DNA from: Anaerolinea thermophila
GTDB taxonomy: Bacteria; Chloroflexota; Anaerolineae; Anaerolineales; DRKV01
Assembly: GCA_020722405.1 (NCBI GenBank)
Contig: DYKW01000001.1
Coordinates: forward strand, 18,880-45,951
DNA length: 27,072 nt
Reading direction: 5' to 3'
Shown in pieces: positions 8,771 to 17,218 of the stretch. Numbering within the stretch: position 1 is the stretch's first letter; each line of letters begins with the position of its first letter. The notes below the pieces were generated by a model. It saw only the letters and a program-made list of their open reading frames with translations. It had not been told where the DNA came from and ran no database searches. A program made the translations under genes and the position numbers.

Positions 8771-11645
8771 CCTGGCTGTCTCCATTTTCATTACCGGAAA
8801 TTTCTTCAGCGTGTGGCGTCAGGCGTACCTTCACTTCAGGCAGTTCCAATGCGCGGCGAATTTCTTCGGCCGCGGTGCGCAACATGGCTTGAACGTCCAA
8901 TGTTTCGCGCAGACGGGTAACAACTTGCGCGCTAGCACGTTCCAGTTGGGCGCGGCGTTGGCTTTCTTCGAACAGGCGTGAACTTTCAAGCGTTATCCCA
9001 AGTTCTTGAACGATATTGTCCAATAGTTCGATTTCGGTTTCCAGCCAGGAAGTCCCTTCTTTGAAAGCGGTGATTGTGCCCAGAGGCACCCCGCTGCTGT
9101 ACACAGGCAGGGTTAGACGAAAACGGCCGTTTTCATCTGGAGCGTTGCTGGCGAGTGGACGTTTTTCTTGTAATGCCTGTTGACTGACTTCGTCCCACAG
9201 TGGTTGGACAGGCAGTGTTTTATCCTGAATTTGAGCATAAGCAAGTGTACGACGGCTGGTGAGTAAGTTGAGCCAGGCACGTTGGGTCACCTCGCCGTAG
9301 GCTCGGCGGATGTCTTCTAGCGCTTTTTCGTTGCGGGCAAAGAGTTGGGCGTTACTTATGGCGATTGCAATTTGATCGGCCAGCAATTGCATCACTTCGA
9401 CGTCTTCTTGGCTGAAAGCATTGGGCTGCGTGCTTTGTACATCCAGTGTACCCAACACTTCTTCACCCGTTATCAGTGGAATGGCCATTTCGGAACGGGT
9501 ATTGGGCAGGTCTGGATTATTGAAAAACACCGCGTCTTCACCAACGTCTAGGGCAATGCGGGGTTGGCGTTGCGCAGTAACGTAGCCGACAATACCAACT
9601 TGTCCAACTTTTAGTTTGTGCCCACGTGCCAACATGCGCTGACCACCCAGACTGTTGCTGGCTTGTAAGACAGCATACTCGCCGCGTGCATCCAGCAAGA
9701 AAATGCCGACGTGGTAGAAACCAAATCGCTTGCTGATTAACTCGGCCACTTGAGGCAATAGACGATCCAGATCGCGAATCTGGTTCGCAATGTGCCCAAC
9801 TTCGGCAGCCGCCTGAATTTGCGCGCTGCGGCGTTTGAAGGCCGCGGTGCGCTCTGCAATTTGTCGCTCCATACTGCTGAGCGTTGTGTTCAGCTGCTCG
9901 GCCATTTGGTTGAAGGTCTCTGCCAACTGACCAATTTCGTCTTCGCCAGAAATTTCTGCGCGTGCGGTTAAATCGCCTGTACTCAAGGTTTGTGCCACCT
10001 GAGCAAGGCGGTTGATTGGACGGCTGATGACTTGTGTGAACAAAATGGCGCCTATTGTCGCCAGAACGATGGTAATCAAGCCTACAAATTGATTATCTCG
10101 TATTTGAGAGATGAGTGTGCTAGAGAAAGACGTTTCCAATTGGTAGTAAGCCACCTTCCAATTGACACTTCCCAGTGGCAATACTACAGCCCGGTAATTT
10201 TCACCGGCTGGATTGTTCTCCGATTCTACTGGTAGTGGGGCGTAGCCCTCCGGGGCGGTGAAGAATGAGGCTGTATCTGCGTTGGCGATGGCCGTTAACA
10301 AGTTGGGAGATTCTACGCTCATGACTTGCATATATTGTAGGGAGAGATAGCCGCGATTTTGGAGAGACACCAGGTGCGTAGGTGCCTCTGGGCCGAGCAG
10401 TGCCAGCGCCAGTTCGGGGCGAGTACCGTGGGCCAGGTGAATATAGTTGTCTTCCAGTGGGACATATAGTGCAGCAAAGGAGTGCACCCCCAAACGGTCG
10501 TTGAAGGCTTCGATGCGTGCTTGCAGGGCATCTGCCCGGTAGCGTGCGACAATCACACCCAAAAATTCGCCGTTGCGTTGGTTTACAATAGGAGCCGATA
10601 AATATAAGTAAGGCGTAGCAGGGTTGGGCTTAATGCTGAATTGTGGTCGGGAGATATAGGTTACGCCTGTGTCTCGCGGCTGCGTGAAGAAATCACGTTG
10701 GTCGAAGATTGTATTGGCGGAATAAGGGTACATGTAGCCGGTCGTATCTTTGACGACTCTACCATCCGCATCCAGTAGCATATAACCGGAGATATTCTGC
10801 AAATCCGTAGCGCGCAGGTTGCGTAAAAATTGATTGACTTCGCTATCCAAAGGCGTAAGTGGGCGATCGCCTTTAGGCATTTGCAGGTATTGAGCCAGCA
10901 GTGGTACATCGGCCGCGGCTTGGACAATTGCCAGATTACCGCCCAAATAAAGTTCGATATCCGCGCTTACTTGTTGCGCAACACCCAGCAGCGCCTGTTG
11001 CGTACCGCTAGTTACCACCTGCCTTAAGTTGCGTAGCATAAGGGTGCTTTGTGCCACGCTCGTAATTACTGCCAGGCCGATAAAACCCAGCAGCAATTTG
11101 TTTGTAAGCGAGTATTGTGAAAACTGGCGTAGCAAAAACAACCCAAAGATGATGGTCGCTACAATAGAAACTGCTGAAGCATACGTCTGAAACCCTGGTA
11201 TAGGCAGACGCCAGGGAATCTTGGCGATATCCATCGCTGTGGTAAAGAGCGCAATTACCAGGGAGAAAATAAAAATAGGCGTTGTTTGCCGTTGAGGTAG
11301 CGTGGCGGTTGTGGTTGCCAGGGCTATAGTAACAATCGCCATCGCAATGGCTATGCCGAGATTCTCCAATAGCAAACTGCCCGTTATGGCTGCTAGGTAA
11401 ATACTTGCCAGTAGAATGTGTATGCCAATTTCGTGCCGTCCTCGGAGACTAAATTGTATACAAGATAGACTGGCTATCAGGCTTAAAATAGTCGCAACCA
11501 ATGCGCCCCAAATTTGCCATTCTGTATGACCATTGATTAATAACCAGGCATAACTACCCAAAAGGAGTAGTGAAAAAAAGGTAGATATTTGCCCAATACG
11601 GTGAGCAGTGTAAGCCTTGGGAGATGAAAACTCAAGCCTTGTCAT
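8763..11645 (-). CDS. Multi-pass Cache-HAMP-GAF membrane receptor, no output domain
   Basis: A 960-residue receptor. Hydrophobic segments fill about residues 18-172, and a further helix lies at about 184-203. A large double-Cache-like outside domain covers about 205-515 (YMLLDADGRVVKD, then RDFFTQP, YLYLSAPIVNQRNGEFLGVIVARY). A helix follows at 519-540, HAMP at 541-593, GAF1 at about 613-770 (GFYHVGIFLLD, FFNNPDLPNTRSEMAIPL, GTLDVQST), the linker AYGEVTQRAW, a short GAF-like unit at about 825-892 and the stub at 900-942. The ATG follows GAGG by 6 bases and overlaps the preceding gene by 14 bases. No enzymatic domain is seen. The Cache spacing (dRDFF near 317-320 and the APIV strand) matches dCache_1-type sensors. 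The ligand cannot be named. Its closest relative in the window by GAF1 sequence is the 910-residue receptor at 5024-7756. Confidence 0.92.
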   Translation of the reverse strand: MTRLEFSSPKAYTAHRIGQISTFFSLLLLGSYAWLLINGHTEWQIWGALVATILSLIASLSCIQFSLRGRHEIGIHILLASIYLAAITGSLLLENLGIAIAMAIVTIALATTTATLPQRQTTPIFIFSLVIALFTTAMDIAKIPWRLPIPGFQTYASAVSIVATIIFGLFLLRQFSQYSLTNKLLLGFIGLAVITSVAQSTLMLRNLRQVVTSGTQQALLGVAQQVSADIELYLGGNLAIVQAAADVPLLAQYLQMPKGDRPLTPLDSEVNQFLRNLRATDLQNISGYMLLDADGRVVKDTTGYMYPYSANTIFDQRDFFTQPRDTGVTYISRPQFSIKPNPATPYLYLSAPIVNQRNGEFLGVIVARYRADALQARIEAFNDRLGVHSFAALYVPLEDNYIHLAHGTRPELALALLGPEAPTHLVSLQNRGYLSLQYMQVMSVESPNLLTAIANADTASFFTAPEGYAPLPVESENNPAGENYRAVVLPLGSVNWKVAYYQLETSFSSTLISQIRDNQFVGLITIVLATIGAILFTQVISRPINRLAQVAQTLSTGDLTARAEISGEDEIGQLAETFNQMAEQLNTTLSSMERQIAERTAAFKRRSAQIQAAAEVGHIANQIRDLDRLLPQVAELISKRFGFYHVGIFLLDARGEYAVLQASNSLGGQRMLARGHKLKVGQVGIVGYVTAQRQPRIALDVGEDAVFFNNPDLPNTRSEMAIPLITGEEVLGTLDVQSTQPNAFSQEDVEVMQLLADQIAIAISNAQLFARNEKALEDIRRAYGEVTQRAWLNLLTSRRTLAYAQIQDKTLPVQPLWDEVSQQALQEKRPLASNAPDENGRFRLTLPVYSSGVPLGTITAFKEGTSWLETEIELLDNIVQELGITLESSRLFEESQRRAQLERASAQVVTRLRETLDVQAMLRTAAEEIRRALELPEVKVRLTPHAEEISGNENGDSQDV

Positions 11646-14499
11646 GCGTGACCTCAGATAGGTTGCCGATTTGTACCTGAACTTCCGGCAAGTTGAGCGC
11701 TTGCTGAATTTGGGTTACGGTGGTGCGCAGGATGTTTTCCAGGTCCAGGTTTTGACGCAATTGGGCGGCTGTCTCAATGGTGATTTGCTGTTGCCAGGCA
11801 CTCAATCGGGTTTCTTGTGCCTGACGGGCGCTATCCAGTGCCTGTCCTAATTCTGTGCTTAATACTTGCAAGAATGTAATTTCACTTGGACTCCAGGGAG
11901 GTTGGTCGTCGGGTTTTCGGGCTTGTAGACTCCCGATGGTTAAATCGCGCACCCGTAAGGGGATGTGAAACAAACGGGGATTTTGGGGGTCCACGCGTCC
12001 CTCTGGGGGAATCTCCCCCTCAGGAGATGCTCCGTTACCCGGCAGCAGACGCAAACCGGTGACCTCGCGGCGCACCACTGGAGAAGCCAGCATCTCCATC
12101 TGCCGTTGCCAGGCACGACGATCGAATTGTCCCAATGTGGCACGTTGTTCTTCTGCTAGACGCTGACTTTCTTCAATCAGACGGGCATTTTCAATGGCAA
12201 CGGCGACCTGATCTGCCAGCAATTCCAGGATTGCCACATCATCCTCCTGGAAGGCGTCGGGTTTTGTACTTTGCGCGTCCAGCACACCCAAAACGCGCTC
12301 ACCGATAACCAAGGGGAAGGCGGCCTCAGAACGTGTGTCAGGCAGATCGGGGTTATCGAAATGTATGGCATCCGCACCCACGTCGCGGGCAATGCGTGCC
12401 TGGCGAGTAAAAGCAGCATAGCCAACCAATCCTTGCATACCGACACGCAAGCGGTGTCGACGGGCGAGCATACGTTGTCCGCCGGTACTATTGGCTGCCC
12501 GCAGGATGGCGTATTCCCCCTGTTCATCCAGTAAGAAGATGCCCACGTGGTAGAAGCCAAAGTGCTGACTAATACGCTGCGTAATTAGTGGCAGCAATGT
12601 TTCTAATGTTTGCACAGTGCTAATGGCTTTGTTTGTTTCGGCAATGGCTTGCAACTGCTCGGAGCGACGCGCTAAATCTGAGGTGCGTTCAGCAACGCGT
12701 TTTTCCAGGTCTTGAATCGCCTCTTGCAGGCGGTTGGCCATCAAATTGAGGGCACCTCCCAGGATACCCAGTTCATCTTTACTGGCCTCAGGGGCACGTT
12801 GCTCGAAGTGTCCGGCGGCTATTGCCTGTGCAGTGGCTGTCAGTAATTCTACCGGGGCAACAAATTGGCGGATGCTGACCCAAACCAGGGCAAATAACAC
12901 AATGCCGATGAGCACCATTACGCCGATGGATAGATTGGTAAATATCTGTGCAGAAGCGAGAATCTCGCTTTCTGGCTGTTGAACAACGAGTCCCCAGCCA
13001 TTTTCAAGGGGAACAACGTAAGCCCGCCAGGTGATACCGTTGGCATCGGTGTAGGTAAGCCAGGTATGCTCGCGGGTTTGCAGCAATGTGACAACCGGTG
13101 CTTCTCTGGAATAGTCCTCGAGTTGGGTTAGTTCGGCATCGAGCATGTTGGGATGTGCCAATAGAGTGCCGCTTTGATCGACCAGATAAGCATAGCCGTT
13201 TTCTCCAACGCGGGTGTTGAGTACCGTTTTTGTCAAGTCGTCCAGCGTACTGGCAAACATAGCCACCCCGATGATGTTATCTGCAGCATTGCGAATGGGG
13301 GTGGCGACGACCAATGCCGGTTTCTGAGAGGTGCGTCCAATGAGAACCTGTAGCGATGGGGATTGGCCGCGCAGGGCGTTTTGGAACCACAGGCGGTCGT
13401 TGTAATCTTTTGGGGCGACATCATCACTGCGGGCGATATTACGCCCCAGGACATCGGTAGTGCTCACCAGGTACATGTAATCATGGGCAAGATCCATCGT
13501 GCGTAACAACGGTTTTTGGCGCTCAGGGTCAAGACTGCGAATCTCCTCCTGCGCTGCTACTTTGCGTAGTGCTTCTATATTGAAATTTAGCCACTGTTCC
13601 ACTTGAGTAGCGGTTAAATTACCCAAGTCTTGCAAATGGGTGTCGGCATTGATGCGGGCAAGTTTGTAAACCAGGCCATTTGCCGATAGCGTGAGGAAGG
13701 CAATCATGGGCAGCACGACAACCAGGATAAGGCTGCTGATCAGCGGTTGCATACGGACATGACGCACAGTGCTCCCAATGAATTCTTGACGGTAGGCAAC
13801 AACAACATATACCAGCGCGTATAAAGTACAGGTGATTAACATGACCCACGAGACATTGAGCCAAGGTGTGATTAGGGCCAAGGAATGGGTCAACCCGCTA
13901 AGAATCTGTAAACCAAGCAACGCCCAGGCCAGGTTGCGCTGCCGAGGTGTCAGGTCGGCGCGCCATATCAGCCAGATTAACAAAATAAGGACTGCAGATT
14001 GGGTAACAAATGTGTACGTAATGCGGATCAATGTGCCCAATGGGGTGGCAATAAAGACGCTAGCATTGGGCACTACACCTGGTTGCCAGGTAGCCGGGGG
14101 CGTGAAATATATTTGTCGTCCCAGAGCAATGTCTACCAACATCAGGATAACAGGTAAACTGATAAGTACCCATAGTAAGATGCGCCAGCGGCGATGTTTG
14201 CCGCGTAACAGGTCTGGCCGGAATAGGTAGATGACGATGAAAAACGTAGCCACAGAAATTATGGGAAATAGCGTGGCGATGATGCGTAAGGGCAAAAGGG
14301 CACTTGCCACGTCAGTGGCGTGCAAACCGAGCGCCTCACCAATATTGATGGCAGCCAACAGCAACACATAACCGCCAACGGCCTGATTGGCGCGTTCACG
14401 CGGCGCTAGCGCTAAAATGTATAGTCCCAGCACGACCGGTAGCAATACAAGGAGGTCGGCCAGGATTAGAAACGTTTCTTTTGCTAGAAATTCACTCAT
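11632..14499 (-). CDS. Multi-pass dCache-HAMP-GAF membrane receptor, no output domain
   Basis: A 955-residue receptor starting at the ATG at 14499, which has GGGAG 8-9 bases upstream and overlaps the previous stop by 8 bases. A TTG at 14529 would add ten residues but has no comparable site. About seven hydrophobic segments lie in residues 8-236 and another at 252-273. A dCache_1-like outside domain covers about 280-515 (YMYLVSTTDVLGRNIARSDD, YNDRLWFQNALRG, ALVVATPIRN, YLVDQSGTLLAHP). A helix follows at 521-543, HAMP at about 544-597, GAF1 at about 618-775 (GFYHVGIFLLD, HFDNPDLPDTRSEAAFPL), a linker with FDRRAW, a short GAF-like unit at about 845-893 and the stub at 905-944. The R369-x-W371-F372 element recalls the ligand-pocket signature of amino-acid and amine dCache sensors, but I cannot assign a ligand. 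There is no output domain. Confidence 0.92.
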   Translation of the reverse strand: MSEFLAKETFLILADLLVLLPVVLGLYILALAPRERANQAVGGYVLLLAAINIGEALGLHATDVASALLPLRIIATLFPIISVATFFIVIYLFRPDLLRGKHRRWRILLWVLISLPVILMLVDIALGRQIYFTPPATWQPGVVPNASVFIATPLGTLIRITYTFVTQSAVLILLIWLIWRADLTPRQRNLAWALLGLQILSGLTHSLALITPWLNVSWVMLITCTLYALVYVVVAYRQEFIGSTVRHVRMQPLISSLILVVVLPMIAFLTLSANGLVYKLARINADTHLQDLGNLTATQVEQWLNFNIEALRKVAAQEEIRSLDPERQKPLLRTMDLAHDYMYLVSTTDVLGRNIARSDDVAPKDYNDRLWFQNALRGQSPSLQVLIGRTSQKPALVVATPIRNAADNIIGVAMFASTLDDLTKTVLNTRVGENGYAYLVDQSGTLLAHPNMLDAELTQLEDYSREAPVVTLLQTREHTWLTYTDANGITWRAYVVPLENGWGLVVQQPESEILASAQIFTNLSIGVMVLIGIVLFALVWVSIRQFVAPVELLTATAQAIAAGHFEQRAPEASKDELGILGGALNLMANRLQEAIQDLEKRVAERTSDLARRSEQLQAIAETNKAISTVQTLETLLPLITQRISQHFGFYHVGIFLLDEQGEYAILRAANSTGGQRMLARRHRLRVGMQGLVGYAAFTRQARIARDVGADAIHFDNPDLPDTRSEAAFPLVIGERVLGVLDAQSTKPDAFQEDDVAILELLADQVAVAIENARLIEESQRLAEEQRATLGQFDRRAWQRQMEMLASPVVRREVTGLRLLPGNGASPEGEIPPEGRVDPQNPRLFHIPLRVRDLTIGSLQARKPDDQPPWSPSEITFLQVLSTELGQALDSARQAQETRLSAWQQQITIETAAQLRQNLDLENILRTTVTQIQQALNLPEVQVQIGNLSEVTHDKA

Positions 14500-17218
14500 G
14501 CGCAGAGCTCCCGTTTGTTGTGGGGGCAAATAATTGAACCGTCACTTCTTCGAGGTTCAAAGTAGTGTAAATTTTATCTGCTGCGGTGGTTAGAACGTGC
14601 TCCAGGTCGTTCTGCTGACGGAGCCGGGAGACTAATTCGGCGCGTAGTCCTTCCTGAAAAGCACGTCGTTGGATTTCCTGATGTTGGCGGGCATTCTCCA
14701 GTGCCAACGCCATTTGTTCACTCAGTTCCTGGAGTATTTGAATCTCGCTGGGAGACCAATCTAACGCCTCTGGAGTCTTGTGGAATTGCAGTGCACCAAC
14801 AGGTGTTCCGCGTAACAAAAGTGGCACGGCCAGGATTGGGCCATGTCTGTCACGGGAGGCTACAGGTTGTTTTGTAATCACTGCACGCTCGAGCAAGGGG
14901 GACCATGTATCATCTAAAGGGGAGAGAATCCCCTGCGCATAGCGGTACCCCCAGCGGGGGCGTCCGCCGACCAGGTCACGCCAGGCCTGCAGGGTAAATT
15001 CGCCGAAACTGCGTTTAGCAACCTGCAGGGCATTTTCTCGTTCTTCGAATAGGCGGGCGTTATCCAATGCTACGGCAATCTGATCTGCCATAATTTGCAG
15101 GATGGTCAGTGTGTCTTCATCGAAGGCGTTTGGCTTATCGCTTTGAATGGTGAGTGCTCCTAGAATGCGCCCGCGCGAGCGTAAGGGCAAGGCGGCCTCA
15201 GAGCGGGTATTTGGTAGTTCGGGTGCAGTCAAGCGTACTGCGTCGCTCTCGGCAATTTGGGCGATACGTGGCTCTCCGTGTAAGATGCTCCATCCAATCA
15301 TGCCACTGCCTACTTGAATGCGGTGCCCACGGGCCAACATTTTTTCACCTGCCAGCCCGGTGCCGGCCCGTAGTACTGCCCACTCTCCGTGAGCATCAAC
15401 CAGGAAAAGGCCGACATAATAAAGTTGGAAGCGTGTCTGGATAAAGTTGACAACCTGCGTGATAAGCGCATCTACACTTAGAATATTGCTTATAGCAGCG
15501 GCTACTTCAGAGCCAGCACGGAGTAACTCGGCACGCATTTCTAATTGATGTGTGCGTTCTGCCACTTGAGATTCCAGGTTGGTGAGCAATGTCTGCAATT
15601 GTGTAACGGTTTGATTGAACGCACTTGCAAGTATGCCTACCTCGTCTTTGGTGCGTACTACCGCGCGGACGGAAAGGTCACCGGCAGAAATTCGTTCTGC
15701 AACCTGGGTAAGGTCTAGCAAGGGACGCACCAGGTAGTTGGCGAACGTCAAGATGATCACGGCAATTCCCAGCAAGAAGGCGAGAGAAATGATGCTGCCC
15801 GTGCGGGCTTGTACACGTATGGGGGCCAGGAAAACTTCGCGAGGTTGGGTGAATAGCACTTGCCAGGGGCGAGATTGCAGGTTGTGAATCGCAATGAAGT
15901 ATGGCTCGGTGGTATTGGGATCTAGCGATAATTGAGTGGTATTGCGAAAGGCAAGGTCGCGTAGTTCAGCGGCCGGGATACCGGTCATGTCGGAGAGCCT
16001 CTGCAAACGATTCTGCGGGCTTTCGCCGTGTGCCAGGATGATCTGGTTGTTGTCGAGCAAGATGGCAAAAGAATCAGGGCCGCCAGCGCCGGTATATTCG
16101 CTAACTAGACTTTGCAGTAGGTCTGTGCTGTAACGTATGATGATGGTGCCGATAGGTTGGTTTTCCTCATCGCTTATCTGTGCGACAAAGGCCAATGTGC
16201 TGCGGCCATCAGGATGTGTCTCTATGGGTGATACAAAAGATTCTTCGAGTTGTGCGCGCAAGGCGTAGGATGTATCCAGTGTTTTGATATAGGCACTACG
16301 TTCGACATCGGCAGGAATGTTGGCCAACACCTTCCCGTGAATGTCCACCAGCGTGTAACTGTGGATGAAAGCCGGGTTCGTACTGCGTAAATTTTCCAAC
16401 AAAGTGGCTATGTCCAGTTGTTGTTCTGTCGTATGATTGCCTTCCTGTAGAACAAAATCCTGAATGGTAGGCAAACGGGAGTCCGCGCGTGCCAAACGCA
16501 GTGTGCTGGCAATAAAGTTATCGATTTCATTTGCTGTTTCCTGTGCTGTAGCACTCAGGCGTTGCTGGACGCTTGCAGTCAAGTTTTGTGTAGAGGTATT
16601 GATGAAGTAAGTGGTCAGTCCTAATATGACAAACACAACCCCAAGCAAAGTACTGAGCAGATATTTGGTGCGCAGGTCAAGGTTGGGAAAAGCCCGCACC
16701 AGGTAAGCCGCGTAGAGCAGCACCAAAATAAGGGCCAAACCCCATGCAGTAGCAGGCGAGAGGGGCGCTGTACGGGATGTTGTAATGAAAAAATCGGCAA
16801 TGTAAATCGCACTGCCAGCATTCAAGCCGAATACAATAGCCGTATTGACTTCGCGGCGTGGCAGTGTGAGCGGTGCAACCAGCAAGGTGTAGATGGCAAC
16901 AATCAGGGCTGCTAACAAGGCGATATCCGTGTAGAGCAGTACGGCCGAAGTGGCCAAAAACAACATGCCGATGATTAGCATCCAACCGCCGGCCCGCAAC
17001 CGATTCGCTCGTATCCAGGAGACTCCAATAACGCAGGCCAATAAAAAGAGTGCGGAGATCCCAACGAAGGTCCACTGTTGCCAAACGGGGTCAAGTACTG
17101 CCGTGATCAGATTATAGATGAAAAAAACAATCGCCAGGCCCAGGGTAGCCTGACCGATGTGTACGATGGCAGGTCGTTGTCGAACGGTTTTCCTGATGGA
17201 AACAAGACGTTTTTTCAT
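14492..17218 (-). CDS. Multi-pass Cache-HAMP-GAF membrane receptor, no output domain
   Basis: A 908-residue receptor. A basic start (MKKRLVSIRKTVRQRP) leads into roughly six hydrophobic segments (about 22-175) and a helix at about 185-206. A Cache-type outside domain covers about 207-470 (HSYTLVDIHGKVLAN, STLAFVAQISDEENQPIGTIIIRYS, FAILLDNNQIILAHGES). The second helix lies at 472-494, HAMP at 497-549, GAF1 at about 570-725, the linker SFGEFTLQAW, a short GAF-like unit at about 783-847 and the stub at 856-896. GAF1 is of the second subtype in this cluster (YYVGLFLVD, RAGTGLAGEKMLARGH, GSGMIGW), shared with the 547-residue protein rather than with its immediate downstream neighbours. The ATG overlaps the preceding stop as ATGA, with GGAAG 7 bases upstream. 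No kinase or other effector domain is visible. Confidence 0.92.
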   Translation of the reverse strand: MKKRLVSIRKTVRQRPAIVHIGQATLGLAIVFFIYNLITAVLDPVWQQWTFVGISALFLLACVIGVSWIRANRLRAGGWMLIIGMLFLATSAVLLYTDIALLAALIVAIYTLLVAPLTLPRREVNTAIVFGLNAGSAIYIADFFITTSRTAPLSPATAWGLALILVLLYAAYLVRAFPNLDLRTKYLLSTLLGVVFVILGLTTYFINTSTQNLTASVQQRLSATAQETANEIDNFIASTLRLARADSRLPTIQDFVLQEGNHTTEQQLDIATLLENLRSTNPAFIHSYTLVDIHGKVLANIPADVERSAYIKTLDTSYALRAQLEESFVSPIETHPDGRSTLAFVAQISDEENQPIGTIIIRYSTDLLQSLVSEYTGAGGPDSFAILLDNNQIILAHGESPQNRLQRLSDMTGIPAAELRDLAFRNTTQLSLDPNTTEPYFIAIHNLQSRPWQVLFTQPREVFLAPIRVQARTGSIISLAFLLGIAVIILTFANYLVRPLLDLTQVAERISAGDLSVRAVVRTKDEVGILASAFNQTVTQLQTLLTNLESQVAERTHQLEMRAELLRAGSEVAAAISNILSVDALITQVVNFIQTRFQLYYVGLFLVDAHGEWAVLRAGTGLAGEKMLARGHRIQVGSGMIGWSILHGEPRIAQIAESDAVRLTAPELPNTRSEAALPLRSRGRILGALTIQSDKPNAFDEDTLTILQIMADQIAVALDNARLFEERENALQVAKRSFGEFTLQAWRDLVGGRPRWGYRYAQGILSPLDDTWSPLLERAVITKQPVASRDRHGPILAVPLLLRGTPVGALQFHKTPEALDWSPSEIQILQELSEQMALALENARQHQEIQRRAFQEGLRAELVSRLRQQNDLEHVLTTAADKIYTTLNLEEVTVQLFAPTTNGSSAHE

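Noticed and set aside
8771..8791. Earlier ATG for the binding lipoprotein
   Set aside because: It has no good ribosome binding site. The ATG at 8770 gives a standard-length lipoprotein signal peptide and has GGAG at 9 bases.
14500..14529. Upstream TTG start for the 955-residue receptor
   Set aside because: Rare start without a Shine-Dalgarno sequence, while GGGAG precedes the ATG at 14499.
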